From Progne subis subis (Eukaryota; Chordata; Aves; Passeriformes; Hirundinidae): a DNA stretch of 64,000 nt. Made by a program: the position numbers and the translations under genes. Below, one piece after another: positions 8,023 to 17,230 of the stretch; positions within the stretch are counted from its first letter, which is position 1; each line of letters opens with the position of its first letter. Under the pieces are notes generated by a model. It did not search any database, was not told the DNA's origin, and worked only from the letters and a program-made list of their open reading frames with translations. The stretch spans positions 1 to 64,000 of the forward strand of contig JAKJHU010000612.1 in assembly GCA_022316685.1 (NCBI GenBank), read 5' to 3'.

Positions 8023-10208
8023 TGAATACATTATGGTTGAGAATATTCCATAATTTAGCATACAGGAATCCAATCAGTAGAATTGTTTTGTTTGTTTTGC
8101 CTGTAGCTATAAGTGTAACCCAAGGATTGGAAAGTATCTCTAACCAGAAAAATGCTGAATGGCCTTGGTCCCAAGCTTTCATTCAGTATACTGGATCCAT
8201 GGGAAATCATTCCAATATAAAGGATTTAAACCTATCAACCGTGGTTATGCATGAAAACAAGATATATGAAAAGCAAGAATGGCAGAAACAAAAGTTGTGG
8301 ACCCTTCAAGGGACTGTAGGGGAGGTAGTCAGAGTGGGATGCCGAATGATTAACGGAACTAACTATGAAAAGGCAATTCAAATTAGTGTATCAACCTCTC
8401 CTACAGATTATCACCGGGAAATTTGTGATCGTCTAAGTAAATCGGATTGTTGGTATAATTTTACGTTAGTACAGACGGTGAATGTGATCTGCCTTTGGGG
8501 TCGTGGTAATAAAGGGCTCTCATTTAAATTTAAAATAACAACTATACCTATTGCAACAACCAAATCAACTGTAACCCAAGCTCAGACCACACCACCTAAA
8601 ATTGAACATAAAATTTATGAAATTGGCCCATATGTAGTAAGGAATACGGGACAACAACAACTGTTATTTAATCCAGAGTGGTCTCTTAAGCGTATTGAAG
8701 TACTAATGCAAAAAAACATTTCCGAGGTTCAGCCAGCCTGCTCCTCTTTTCTAAGGACATCATCTGAGGGCTGGACAACGTGGTTACAAAAGCAAGTACA
8801 CTTCAGAGGCAGAATGAGAAGAGATTTAACCGGAATATTAGGAACAGGATTGGGGGTCTTAAATGGAATCGATTCAGAAATATTAATGAACAAATTAGCC
8901 ACTGCCACAAATGATTTGATAAAACTAAGACAACCGCTACAATCCTCTTTATTAGCACTAGGAACTAGCCAATGGGAAACTTCCAAAATACTACCAAAGT
9001 GGGAAGAAGCTGAGGACCAGGACCATAAGCTAATAATAAACGCACTAAACATATCCCAAAACAATGTGTCGTTAGCCCTCAGCTGCATACAGGCACAATT
9101 ATGGATACAGTCAATCGTTGCCCTAGTAATAAGAGAGGGAAATGAAGGTACTTTTCCAATAGAAATTCGGAAAATTGTCTGGGACAATGCAAATAACCTA
9201 GAAAGAAAACTTCAGTCTTGGTGGACTCTGGTAAATTTTACCTACGACCCTACCACCGAAATAGCTACTACTTTTGTACTGACTATACGCAATGCCACAA
9301 TGTATAATATCCACCCTATTATTGCATTAGGATTAAATCATGAAAAAACAGTGCTCTACCCCTCAGAACATAGAGCATGGGCCCGGGTAATGAATGAAAA
9401 ATGGCAAACTGTGAATTTGGAATCGTGTGTTACCCGAGAACAACAAGGGTTCATCTGTGACACTAACATGATTGATGCACAAGATATATGCCTAGACACT
9501 GAGCAAAACATTTGCCACTTTGAGATCCATCCAGATACTAGTCAGAAGACTATGCTTGTATATATTGGCCTAGGCTGTGTATGTTTAAGAACTGCATGTG
9601 TTTCTGTAGAAATAGATGATGACAATGTAACCTTGACTACTAGGAACTATTCTAATTTTTGTATTTGTAATTTTGTTAAGATTGTAGGGTGTGATTTTTC
9701 ATATTTAGCACCAGTTACATCCCACCAGTTGATAAGATCCAATTACACAATGTACCATAAGTTATCACCAGCACCCATTGGAATGAACCTTACATTAGTG
9801 AGACAACTAATGAACCACCAAGACCTGACAGAGATCCTGAAAGGGATTCAGGAAAATGGGCAAAAGACTCTGGTTACTGTCTATCATGATGTAAAAGAAA
9901 TAAGCAAAGTATTACAAAGGGTAAACCGAGACACAAATCACCGCTGGTGGGATGCACTCTTTGGATGGTCGCCGACTGCAACTGGGATTTTGAACACACT
10001 TTGCCACCCCATCATTGTCATACTGGCATTAGTAGGTATAAGCCTGGTGCTATCAGTTGCAATGCTTGTTTGGAATTGGAGAATGTTAAAACGGATAGCT
10101 GTACTGACTTCCCTAGCAGCAGCCTATGGTAATGCAATGAGGGATACCTATCGAGATGGGCGGGCTGCGGAGGTAGACTGGGAAAGGAAAAGGCATCAGT
10201 ATTGCTAA
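8022..10208 (+). CDS. env: ERV1 Env glycoprotein (728 aa, open)
   Basis: Fully open. It has a hydrophobic N-terminal signal (IVLFVLPVAISV), many N-X-S/T sites, a furin-type site RMRR ending at residue 267 and then a glycine-rich hydrophobic stretch (TGILGTGLGVLNGI) fit for a fusion peptide. A membrane anchor lies at about 664-688, with a tail of about 40 residues. Surface subunit about 267 and transmembrane subunit about 461 residues: the reverse of the usual gammaretroviral proportions. No CX6CC motif is seen. ERV2 keeps a fragment of the same Env type. The layout resembles class I fusion proteins with widely spaced heptad repeats. I cannot name the Env family. Confidence 0.85.
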   Translation: MNTLWLRIFHNLAYRNPISRIVLFVLPVAISVTQGLESISNQKNAEWPWSQAFIQYTGSMGNHSNIKDLNLSTVVMHENKIYEKQEWQKQKLWTLQGTVGEVVRVGCRMINGTNYEKAIQISVSTSPTDYHREICDRLSKSDCWYNFTLVQTVNVICLWGRGNKGLSFKFKITTIPIATTKSTVTQAQTTPPKIEHKIYEIGPYVVRNTGQQQLLFNPEWSLKRIEVLMQKNISEVQPACSSFLRTSSEGWTTWLQKQVHFRGRMRRDLTGILGTGLGVLNGIDSEILMNKLATATNDLIKLRQPLQSSLLALGTSQWETSKILPKWEEAEDQDHKLIINALNISQNNVSLALSCIQAQLWIQSIVALVIREGNEGTFPIEIRKIVWDNANNLERKLQSWWTLVNFTYDPTTEIATTFVLTIRNATMYNIHPIIALGLNHEKTVLYPSEHRAWARVMNEKWQTVNLESCVTREQQGFICDTNMIDAQDICLDTEQNICHFEIHPDTSQKTMLVYIGLGCVCLRTACVSVEIDDDNVTLTTRNYSNFCICNFVKIVGCDFSYLAPVTSHQLIRSNYTMYHKLSPAPIGMNLTLVRQLMNHQDLTEILKGIQENGQKTLVTVYHDVKEISKVLQRVNRDTNHRWWDALFGWSPTATGILNTLCHPIIVILALVGISLVLSVAMLVWNWRMLKRIAVLTSLAAAYGNAMRDTYRDGRAAEVDWERKRHQYC

Positions 10209-10231
10209 GTAAAAGAATTTACTGATTTTCT

Positions 10232-10245
10232 AGAAAAGGGGGGAC
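10232..10245 (+). promoter_or_regulatory. ERV1 polypurine tract
   Basis: The purine-rich run AGAAAAGGGGGGAC ends directly at the TG of the 3' LTR, where retroviral plus-strand DNA synthesis is primed. Confidence 0.75.
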
Positions 10246-10853
10246 TGAGACAGAGAAAATAAAGCAAGGGTGCCTGGCAAGAGCACACTATATTAACAGA
10301 GAACTCTTCTTTAAAAGCACCAGCCTGTCACATATTAGTTTCAAGTCCCCCCCCAGCAGATCAATCTTCTCTCTGGCCCCAGTGGGACTTCCAAATTCCT
10401 CCTTTAGGGCTCTGGTCACCGTTATGCCCACCTGGTACTGATTATCTACGCATTCTTTGGGCCCCAAAACGGGTAACATGATATAGGAGATGGCCAAAAG
10501 GACAAAAGAGCATGCGCAAGGAGACAAGTTGAAAAGTTCAGCTCAGAGGATGACTATGTGCTTCATCCCCAAAGACCCCCGACGACCACCGGAGTGATCA
10601 ATAAGGAGCAGTGCGCAGCCTCAAATAGGCGTGGAACTAATTTTAATACAAAGCGGGGACCGGCGGGGTTAGAAAATTAAATATGTATTAGGCGTATCGT
10701 ATAACCCTAGTTTGTAGAGATAAAAAGGGGGAAACAAAGCTCCCAGGTGTGCATGTCTTTGAGGAGTTATCCCCATGCACCTCAGCGCTGAATAAATTCA
10801 TACCTACTCTCATAACCACTCTGTGAGTTATAGAGTCTTCTCTCCGCACATCA
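10246..10853 (+). repeat. ERV1 3' LTR (608 bp)
   Basis: Identical to the 5' LTR apart from one inserted T (AAAATTAAATATG) and one missing T (GGCGTATCG). It ends CACATCA and is followed by the ctgg target duplication at 10854-10857. Confidence 0.93.
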
Positions 10854-10999
10854 CTGGTTTTGTTTCCAGTTTATACATAGATTTCAGCAATGCCCAATTG
10901 ATCTTGACCCCCAGCAACTTCTAATGCAGTCTGAATAGATATGAAAATCAAGTCCCTTCATGGCTGACAATTAATCAGACTTTGTCCCCACCCCCTTCT

Positions 11000-11250
11000 C
11001 ACGTTTTCCCTCATCCATCCCCTGGCAATTCTGAGGATCAGGAACAGTGTGCCCAGCAGGAGCAGGGCAGTGATTCTTCCCCTGTGCTCAGCACTCTCGA
11101 GGCTGCACCTCAAGTGCTGTGTCCAGTTCTGGGCCCCCATTTTGCGAAGGACATGGAGGGGCTGGAGCGTGTCCAGAGAAGGGCAACAAGGCTGGTGAAA
11201 GGAATGGAGCACAAATCCTTTGAGGAGTAGCTGAGGGAGGAAGAGGCCTT
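11000..11250 (+). mobile_element. CR1 LINE fragment (sense, truncated)
   Basis: Contains the CR1 3' end signature 'gtgctgtgtccagttctggg', then the block on 'gagcgtgtccagagaagggc' and 'aggctggtgaaagg'. It breaks off at 'gctgagggagg', where the gtgacac minisatellite starts. The partner CR1 in arm B (27905-28500) is much longer, so arm A has lost about 0.5 kb here. Confidence 0.75.
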
Positions 11251-11505
11251 TGTGACACTGGAACCAAGGAGATCATTGCTGCACTGCCAGACCTCATGGA
11301 ACAAAGGATCCATTGTGACACTGCAGGGCCTTGGGGGACCAAGGCACCATTGTGACACTGTGGGGCCCAAGGATCCAAGGGACTTTGTGACACCAAGGTT
11401 TCCCGTGGAACCAAAGGGATGCTGTGACACTGGGAGGCCTCATGAACTCATGGAAACCATTGTGACAGTCTAGGACCTCCTGGAACTCTGGTGACACTAA
11501 GTTGG
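11250..11505 (+). repeat. gtgacac minisatellite, arm A
   Basis: Irregular repeats of about 35-50 bp built around 'accaagg...ccattgtgacactg'. The corresponding array in arm B (27475-27905) is longer, as expected of a length-variable minisatellite. Confidence 0.65.
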
Positions 11506-12113
11506 CGGGAAGTGTTGATCTGCTGGAGGGTAGGAGAGCTGTGCACAGAGCCCTGGACAGGCTGGATGCATGAAGCCAAATCCAACAATGTGAGGTTTAA
11601 CAAGTCCAGGTACTGAGTCCTGCACTTTGGCCACAACAACACCTAAAGTGGTGTAGGCTGGTGACAGAGTGGCTGGACAGCAGCCAGGCAGAAAGGGACC
11701 TGTGAGGACTGACAGAGAAAAGGATGGACATGAGCCAGCAGTGTGCCCAGGTGGCCAAGAAGGCCAATGGCACCTGGCCTGGATCAGGAACAGTGTGGCC
11801 AGCAGGAGCAGGGCAGTGATTCTTCCCATGTGCTCAGCACTGGCTGGGCAGCACCTCAAGTGCTGTGTCCAGTTCTGGGCCCTCAGTTTAGGAAGGACAT
11901 GGAGGGGCTGGAGCATGTCCAGAGAAGACCAACAAGGCTGGTGAGGGGTCTGGAAAACAAGTCCTGTGAGGATTGGCTGAGGGAGCTGGGATTGTTTATC
12001 CTGGAGAATAGGAGGCTCAGGGAAGACAAGGCAGTGTCAGGCAAAGGCTAGACTTGATGATCTCCAAGGTGTTATCCTACCTTGCTGATTCTGTGATTCT
12101 CTGAAACCACCCT
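11505..12113 (+). mobile_element. CR1 LINE 3' fragment (sense)
   Basis: End of the CR1 reverse transcriptase region and 3' UTR, with the usual 'aggtttaacaagtccaggta', 'gtgtccagttctgggccctc' and 'tgagggagctgggattgttt' blocks, finishing in 'ctgattctgtgattctctga', which is the CR1 3' tail form. Its mirror is at 26868-27475. Positions 12114-13144 hold no gene I can support. Confidence 0.8.
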
Positions 12114-13162
12114 TGCAGCAGTTGCAGGATGAGCCCTGGGCCTCCTCTTCAGAAGGTCCAGCAGCCCAGGTCCCTCAGCTTCTCCTCACAGCCCCAAAGC
12201 CCATCCTGTCAGTCCTGCAGAGCCTCTGCAGCTCCTCCTCCTTTCCCAGAACAGGAGCCCCACAGCCAGACACAGCAGCCCAGATGTACCCCCCGTGGCC
12301 AGTGGTGCCTCTGGCAAGGGAGCAGCACCAGGCACGGCAGGAGGCATGCAGACAATTCCTGAAGAACTTGAAGGATGATCCTGCTCCCCAAGGGATGTTC
12401 CCATGGTGCCAAGCCAGGAACTGAAATGGGGAGTTGGGCCAGAGAGGAAAGGTAAACAGGGCTGGGCTGTTTACACAGAAGGGAACTGGGGCAGGCAATA
12501 GGAAAGATTTTGCAGCAGAAAGAGTAAAGAAAGCCCAGGTTAAGCAAAGGAAATGCTGAGGGCAGTTTGGAGGTGGCTGCCAGACAGCCCTGGCTCTGAG
12601 CAACAACATCTGCAGTGGCACAGGAAACTCACAGCTCATGGGAACAAACTGTCTGGATGACTTCAGAGGCCACCACAAAGCTGAGTGGTTTCCCTGCTTT
12701 CCCCCAGCCCTTCCTGGCCCCAGGGGCTGATGGCATTTGTGCTCCCTCAGGTTCATCTCCCCACACCAACACCATGGGGGTGCTCACGCCTGCTCTGGGC
12801 AGTGCAAACAGGGGCTCCTGAGCCAGTGCTGCAGTGTCTGTGCCTGCAAGGATGCGGCAGCTGTGTGAGCTGGGGGAGAGGCCAGGGCTGCAGAGGGGGG
12901 ATGTTGTTGGCAGGTGCATGAGGACGCTGTGGGACGCTGCCCTGGGGTGTCCAGCGCAGTGGGGATGGATCAGCCCCTGCTCTGCTGCTCCTTCCCATCT
13001 CCCCCAGGGACCTTGCAGAGCCCCAGCCATGCTGTTTGCCCCCAGCCTGCCCACGGCCACCCTGGGGCTGCTCACGGGGCTTTTCTCTGCTGAGCATTGG
13101 CCTGGGCGTGTTTTGGAGAGAGCCTGGGCAAGGAGCCTGGAGCCCTGTCTTGCAATGCAAGA

Positions 13163-13892
13163 TGTAACCAAAAAAAAAAAGGTTCTATTGCCATATGTTA
13201 AAACCAGGAGGGCAGGTTGTTTATCTCTTCCATGACCCATTCCTCATATCTCTGAGGGGGATCTTCTCTTAATGGGCCAGCTGTACACAAACAAATAGGG
13301 AAGTGTTCCTTATCTCTTCCATGACCCATCCTCCCTCCAGGGAGATATCTTCTGGTAATGGGCCATTGAGTCTCACTGCATGACTGATAAAATTACATCA
13401 TCCCATTGTGAGATGCTTCACCCAGAGGGAGGAGCCAAGCATTCCCACCTGGATATAAGCTGAGATTTAAAGCACCAGGAGCAGCCTGGTTTCCACTGGA
13501 TTCCCAGTGAAGACCAGACCCGTCTAAACCACCACTGGACCTTCAGAGGAAAACTACACCCTTCTACAAGATCATTGCTTCAACAAAACCACTTCTGTCA
13601 CACCAGGAGGACTGCAGCCACGATTTGATTGGACTGCAAGCAGCACCCTGACTAACTGGGAGACAGGTTGGATTCTGAGTCTTATTTTTGGGCATTTTTT
13701 TGGTGGTGTTTTTTTTACTACTGCACTTTAGTTTAATTTTCCTACTGAAGAACTGTTATTCCTATTGCCATATCCTTGCTTGAAAGCCCATTAATTTCAA
13801 AAATATAATTCAAAGAGAGGGGGTTTGCATTTCCCATTTCAAGGGAAGCTCCTGCCTTCCATAGCAGACCCCTGTCTTACCGGCCTAAGACA
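13163..13892 (+). mobile_element. Solo LTR of a songbird ERVL-like family
   Basis: Starts TGTAACC and ends CTAAGACA. It contains sequence I recognise from abundant songbird LTRs: paired 'ctcttccatgacccat' blocks each followed by 'taatgggcca', then the box GGATATAAGC near 13450 and a 3' part on 'agaactgttattcc' and 'tttcaagggaagctcctgcc'. The usual AATAAA before 'gaactgttattcc' is lost. No flanking duplication is visible, so the exact left end is uncertain. Confidence 0.65.
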
Positions 13893-14347
13893 GGGAGCTC
13901 AGCTCAGATATCCTGAAGTGTCCCTGGGTTGGGTTTTTTTGGTTGGGGATGTTTGGAGAAGTAAGAACTCCAAAGCTGGGTGGAAAATGGCCCGTGGGGT
14001 GACATTGGGGGGTCCCAGTGGTGGCTGCTGGCAGAGGCAGCCTGGAGGAGCAGAGCCCTGTGTCCCCCTGGAGCCCAGAGAGGGGGAAGCGCTGGAATTT
14101 GCAGGACCCTCAACAGCTTGGAGAGGGGCAGGGGGGACTCCTTGGAGCCCCTGCACCCCAAAGCAGAGAATAAGAGGAGAAGGGACTCTGGGACCCCAAA
14201 ATCCCAAGCATTCCTAAATATAAAATGGAAAAGGAGGGAGCTTTTCAGATTCCTGGGATTCTCAGCAGCCTGGGGAGGGCAGGGAGACCAGAAACAGGCA
14301 ACTCCACAAAGGAATTTTCAGGGCTGATCTTGGTGTTTGATAGGCTA
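13893..14347. other. Intergenic, upstream of the zinc-finger gene
   Basis: Moderately GC-rich sequence with ORFs of about 100 codons on both strands and no conserved domains. A promoter or 5' exon of the zinc-finger gene could lie here, but I see no TATA box or splice site that settles it. Confidence 0.4.
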
Positions 14348-14470
14348 TTAGAGACTCCAGATGTCTGGTGACTTGTAGAGATGGACTTGAGCAGAGGGAC
14401 ATTCAAACTCAACAAACTCATCCCTTGTTTTTGACCAAACCAGGATTTCCCATTCCCAAACCTTGTCCGG

Positions 14471-14522
14471 ATGGAGGAGGAGGCTGTGAGGAAGAGGAAG
14501 ATGCCCCGGGACAGCCAGGCAG
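14471..14522 (+). CDS. Zinc-finger gene, probable upstream coding exon
   Basis: The ATG opens MEEEAVRKRKMPRDSQA, then a GT donor (cag|gtgagg), leaving phase 1. This leader matches what I recall from a large songbird C2H2 family, where it joins an exon beginning with the codons for DKELRMETR. Here that reading frame resumes at 14709 with the right phase, but the two bases before it (14707-14708) are GG, not the AG of an acceptor. Confidence 0.5.
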
Positions 14523-14708
14523 GTGAGGAGGAAGTCAGTGCCCCTTTCCCCCTCTCTCCTGCTCCATCTCCCAGCCCAGCATGGCCTCTGGCTGCAGGAC
14601 AACGCCACTGCCAATGCTGTCCTGCTGGGGATGTGTTGGGAGAATCGCCTTCCCCTTCCCTCTAGCACAGAGGCAAATCCCATCCACTCCTTGTCCTTCC
14701 TCCCCTGG

Positions 14709-15631
14709 ACAAGGAGCTGAGGATGGAGACCAGGAAGGACAAATCTCTGCAGCAGAACCTCGTGGAAGAGGCAGTTTTGAGTGGCCCCATGGTACAGGAA
14801 TCCAAAAGGGAGAAAAAGCGACGGAAATCCGACAGGAGGAAGGACTCCAAACCCATCCCAGGGTGCTCTGAGGAGGAAAGACCCACCCTGTGCCAGGAAG
14901 GTGGACAGAGCTTCAGCCAGAGCAACACCCCTGTCCAGCACCAGATCATCCACACCGGGGAAAGACCCTACGAGTGTCCCAAGTGTCAGAAGAGGTTTCA
15001 GAGAAGCTCCAATCTCCTCAAGCACCAGCGGATTCACACAGAGGAGAGGCCCTTCCGCTGCCCCGACTGCAGGAAGGGCTTCAAGCAAAACTCCCACCTC
15101 ATCAGGCACCGGCGCATCCACACTGGGGAGAAGCCCTACGAGTGTGGGGAATGTGGGATGAGCTTCACCCACAGGTCCAACCTGATCTCCCACCAGAGGA
15201 TCCACACCAGAGAACGGCCCTACGAGTGTGAGCAGTGTGGGAAGAGCTTCAGCCGCAGCTCCAACCTGATCCGCCACCAGAACATCCACGCTGAGGAAAG
15301 GCCATACAAGTGTGGGGAATGTGGGAAGGGCTTCAACTGTAGGTCCCAGCTGATCATCCACCAAATGATCCACACCGGGGAGAGGCCCTATGAGTGTTCT
15401 GAGTGCAGGAAAAGGTTTCAGACCAGCTCAGATCTCCTCCAGCACCAGCAGATTCACCGAGAGGAGAGGCCCTTCCGCTGCCCTGACTGCAGGAAGGGCT
15501 TCAAGCAAAACTCCCACCTCATCACCCACCAGCGCATCCACACTGGGGAGAGGCCCTACGAGTGTCCCCAGTGTGGGAAGAGCTTCACCCGGAGGTCTCA
15601 GCTGAGCCAACACCAACAGAGGCACCGGTAA
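14709..15631 (+). CDS. C2H2 zinc-finger protein, main exon (8 fingers plus one degenerate)
   Basis: Probable nuclear DNA-binding regulator with no KRAB or SCAN domain in view. The first ATG in this exon is at 14723. A basic linker ([12 protein letters not shown]) precedes a degenerate finger lacking one cysteine, then eight good fingers of the form CxxC-x12-HxxxH with TGERP-type linkers. Helix residues -1, 2, 3, 6 of the eight are RSNK, QSHR, HSNS, RSNR, CSQI, TSDQ, QSHT and RSQQ. Fingers 2-3 and 7-8 (counting the degenerate one first) are near copies of each other, a sign of internal duplication. It ends in TAA at 15629-15631. Function of this member is unknown. Confidence 0.82.
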
Positions 15632-15740
15632 AGGAATCCCTGGAAGTGCCCCAACTGTGGGAAGAGCTTCATGTGAGTCTCCAGCTTCATCCACCATCAG
15701 AGAACCCACATTGGGCAGAGCCCTGGTGAACCACATTTCC
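15632..15740 (+). pseudogene. Remnant zinc finger beyond the stop codon
   Basis: In frame after the TAA the sequence still reads WKCPNCGKSFM, then a TGA, then HHQRTHIG. This is one eroded finger now outside the protein, so the ancestral gene was at least one finger longer. Confidence 0.65.
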
Positions 15741-16051
15741 CATGATCCATGCTGGGAAGACACCTGTCCCTCTCCGTGCCCCTGGCAATGGTGTGAGGTG
15801 GGACTGAAGAACATGAACGTCTGGCCATGGTCCCGTCATTGTATTTGATCCCATCTCAGGTCATTGCCAGGGGTAGGAAAGGGACCCTCTCTCTTTTCCC
15901 AAGGACAAGGGTGTCCTTTCCCAGCAGGAGGAAATACGTGGCTGGGAAGTGCCAGTCAGTGTTGTAGTTTTCCCTATATATTGTTTGTCTTATCCCTTCT
16001 GATATCAGTATTGCTTCGGTTCCTAGTTTTTTGTATCTTATTGCTGTTCCC

Positions 16052-16057
16052 AATAAA
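16052..16057 (+). terminator. Polyadenylation signal of the zinc-finger gene
   Basis: AATAAA in 'ttcccaataaattgttctta', about 420 bases after the stop. The surrounding 3' UTR text is the kind seen in this songbird zinc-finger family, so it is probably the true 3' end. Confidence 0.6.
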
Positions 16058-16299
16058 TTGTTCTTATCCCAGCCCGGGATATTTGTCTTTTGTACTTTCC
16101 ATGGGAGGCTGGAGAGCAGCGAGCAGTGGCAGGGTTTTTGCAGGAGCACAAAACTGGGAAATCCCATTCCTAAATCCCAGCCCATGGAAACCGAGCATCC
16201 CAGCTGGTGCCAGCCCTGGTTGCCCTGGCAGCAGCCTTGGGAGCGGGTCCCTGGCTGGGGGCTGTGGGAACCTCTTCACTCTGGTGCCCAGGGACAGCA

Positions 16300-16565
16300 C
16301 TGGAGGGAAGGGCTGGAGCTGAGTCGGGGCAGGTTTAGGTTGGATGTCAGGAAAAGGTTTTTCCCCCAGAAGCTGCTGGGGCACTGAACAGGCTCCCAGG
16401 GAAGGGTCACAGCTCCAGGGCTCTGGGAGCTGCAGCAGCGTTTGGACACCGCTGCCAGGCCCAGGCTGGGATTGTTGGGGTGTCCTGTGCAGGGCCAGGA
16501 GCTGGACTCGAGGATCCTGATGGCTCCCTCCCAACTCAGCCAATTCTGTGCTTCTGGGATCCCAT
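16300..16565 (+). mobile_element. CR1 LINE 3' end (sense)
   Basis: 'ggtttaggttggatgtcagg', 'aaggtttttccccc' and a terminal 'ccaattctgtgcttctggga' are the CR1 3' UTR landmarks. Degenerate copy. Confidence 0.7.
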
Positions 16566-16590
16566 GGCCCTGGGAATGGGACTGCAAATG

Positions 16591-16604
16591 GTTGCCATGG
16601 CAAC
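16591..16604. promoter_or_regulatory. Perfect palindromic RFX X-box, GTTGCCATGGCAAC
   Basis: This 14-mer equals the symmetric consensus bound by RFX winged-helix factors, which act at cilia, testis and MHC class II promoters. It stands about 90 bases before a minisatellite whose units carry one-half or near-complete versions of the same site. Binding is inferred. Confidence 0.6.
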
Positions 16605-16687
16605 GGGCTCTGGCTCCAGGCCTGAGCTGGTGTCCATGGAACCGCCCCTGGCATGGGATCTGCATGGAGCTGCCAAGGGACCGACCA

Positions 16688-16919
16688 CAGCAACAGGGGC
16701 TGGTGATGGTTGCCATGGAAACTGATCATAGCAACAGGGGCTGGTGATGGTTGTCATGGAAACTGACCCTAGCAACAGGGGCTGGTGATGGTTGCCATGG
16801 AAACTGACCCTAGCAACAGGGGCTGGTGATGGTTGTCATGGAAACTGACCATAGCAACAGGGGCTGGTGATGGTTGCCATGGAAACTGACCATAGCAACA
16901 GGGGCTGGTGATGGTTGCC
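16688..16919 (+). repeat. 41-bp minisatellite of X-box-like sites (about 5.5 units)
   Basis: The motif caacaggggctggtgatggt recurs at 16691, 16732, 16773, 16814, 16855 and 16896, an exact 41-base period. Each full unit contains GTTG[C/T]CATGGAAAC. A second, looser series follows to about 17230 with 'tccatggtgacatccc' elements. Units differ at only a few bases. Confidence 0.9.
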
Positions 16920-17230
16920 TGCTAAGGAACCGAGTTGTCACAGGCCCTCAGAGGGGTTCCATGGGGACTTTCCAAGAGTTTCCAGGCTGTTCCAGAGCTG
17001 GAATGTCACAGGCAGAGACAGGGGCTCCATGGAGACCTCCCAGGGGTTTCTGGGGATGGGAAAGAGCCCTGTGGTCAGAGGCAGTCACAGCCATTCCATG
17101 GTGACATCCCAGGGCACCTTGGGCTCCAAAGGCATCCATCTGTCACAGGCACTCACGGGAGCTCCACGGTGACATCCCAGGAGTCCCCAGGCTGCCAAAG
17201 AGCCGGGATGTCCCAGACACTCACAGGGGT

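Larger units (their letters stand above)
1243..10853 (+). mobile_element. ERV1: near-complete gammaretrovirus-like endogenous provirus
   Basis: Order: 5' LTR, primer-binding site, leader with a cysteine-rich ORF, gag, pro-pol in the same frame after a TGA, env overlapping the pol end, polypurine tract, 3' LTR. Class I affinity comes from the pol motifs ([19 protein letters not shown]), the gag-TGA-pol layout and the 4-bp target duplication. Defects seen: a TGA inside the integrase C-terminal part, a nucleocapsid zinc knuckle lacking its last cysteine and a TAA inside the leader ORF. The LTRs differ by only two single-base indels, so the insertion is recent. Confidence 0.93.
10854..13144. repeat. 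Arm A of the inverted duplication (inner part)
   Basis: Matches the reverse complement of about 25945-28690, including shared CR1 fragments, a gtgacac minisatellite and GC-rich unique sequence. The match ends sharply after 'ggcaaggagcctggagccc' (to about 13144; in arm B near 25945). ORFs of 100-200 codons here appear on both strands with no domains and are not credible genes. Confidence 0.8.

Noticed and set aside
12175..13240. ORFs of about 190-203 codons, minus strand
   Set aside because: They lie in arm A, partly over CR1 sequence; the matching arm B region does not keep the same frame.
13163..13892. Candidate host promoter, because of the GGATATAAGC box
   Set aside because: The whole stretch is recognisable as a songbird LTR, so the box belongs to the LTR. 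It could still drive neighbouring transcription, but nothing shows this.
14348..15373. 341-codon minus-strand ORF
   Set aside because: It is the antisense of the zinc-finger array; its regular repeats mirror the fingers.
16064..16729. 221-codon minus-strand ORF
   Set aside because: It runs across a CR1 3' end and unique sequence and has no domain.
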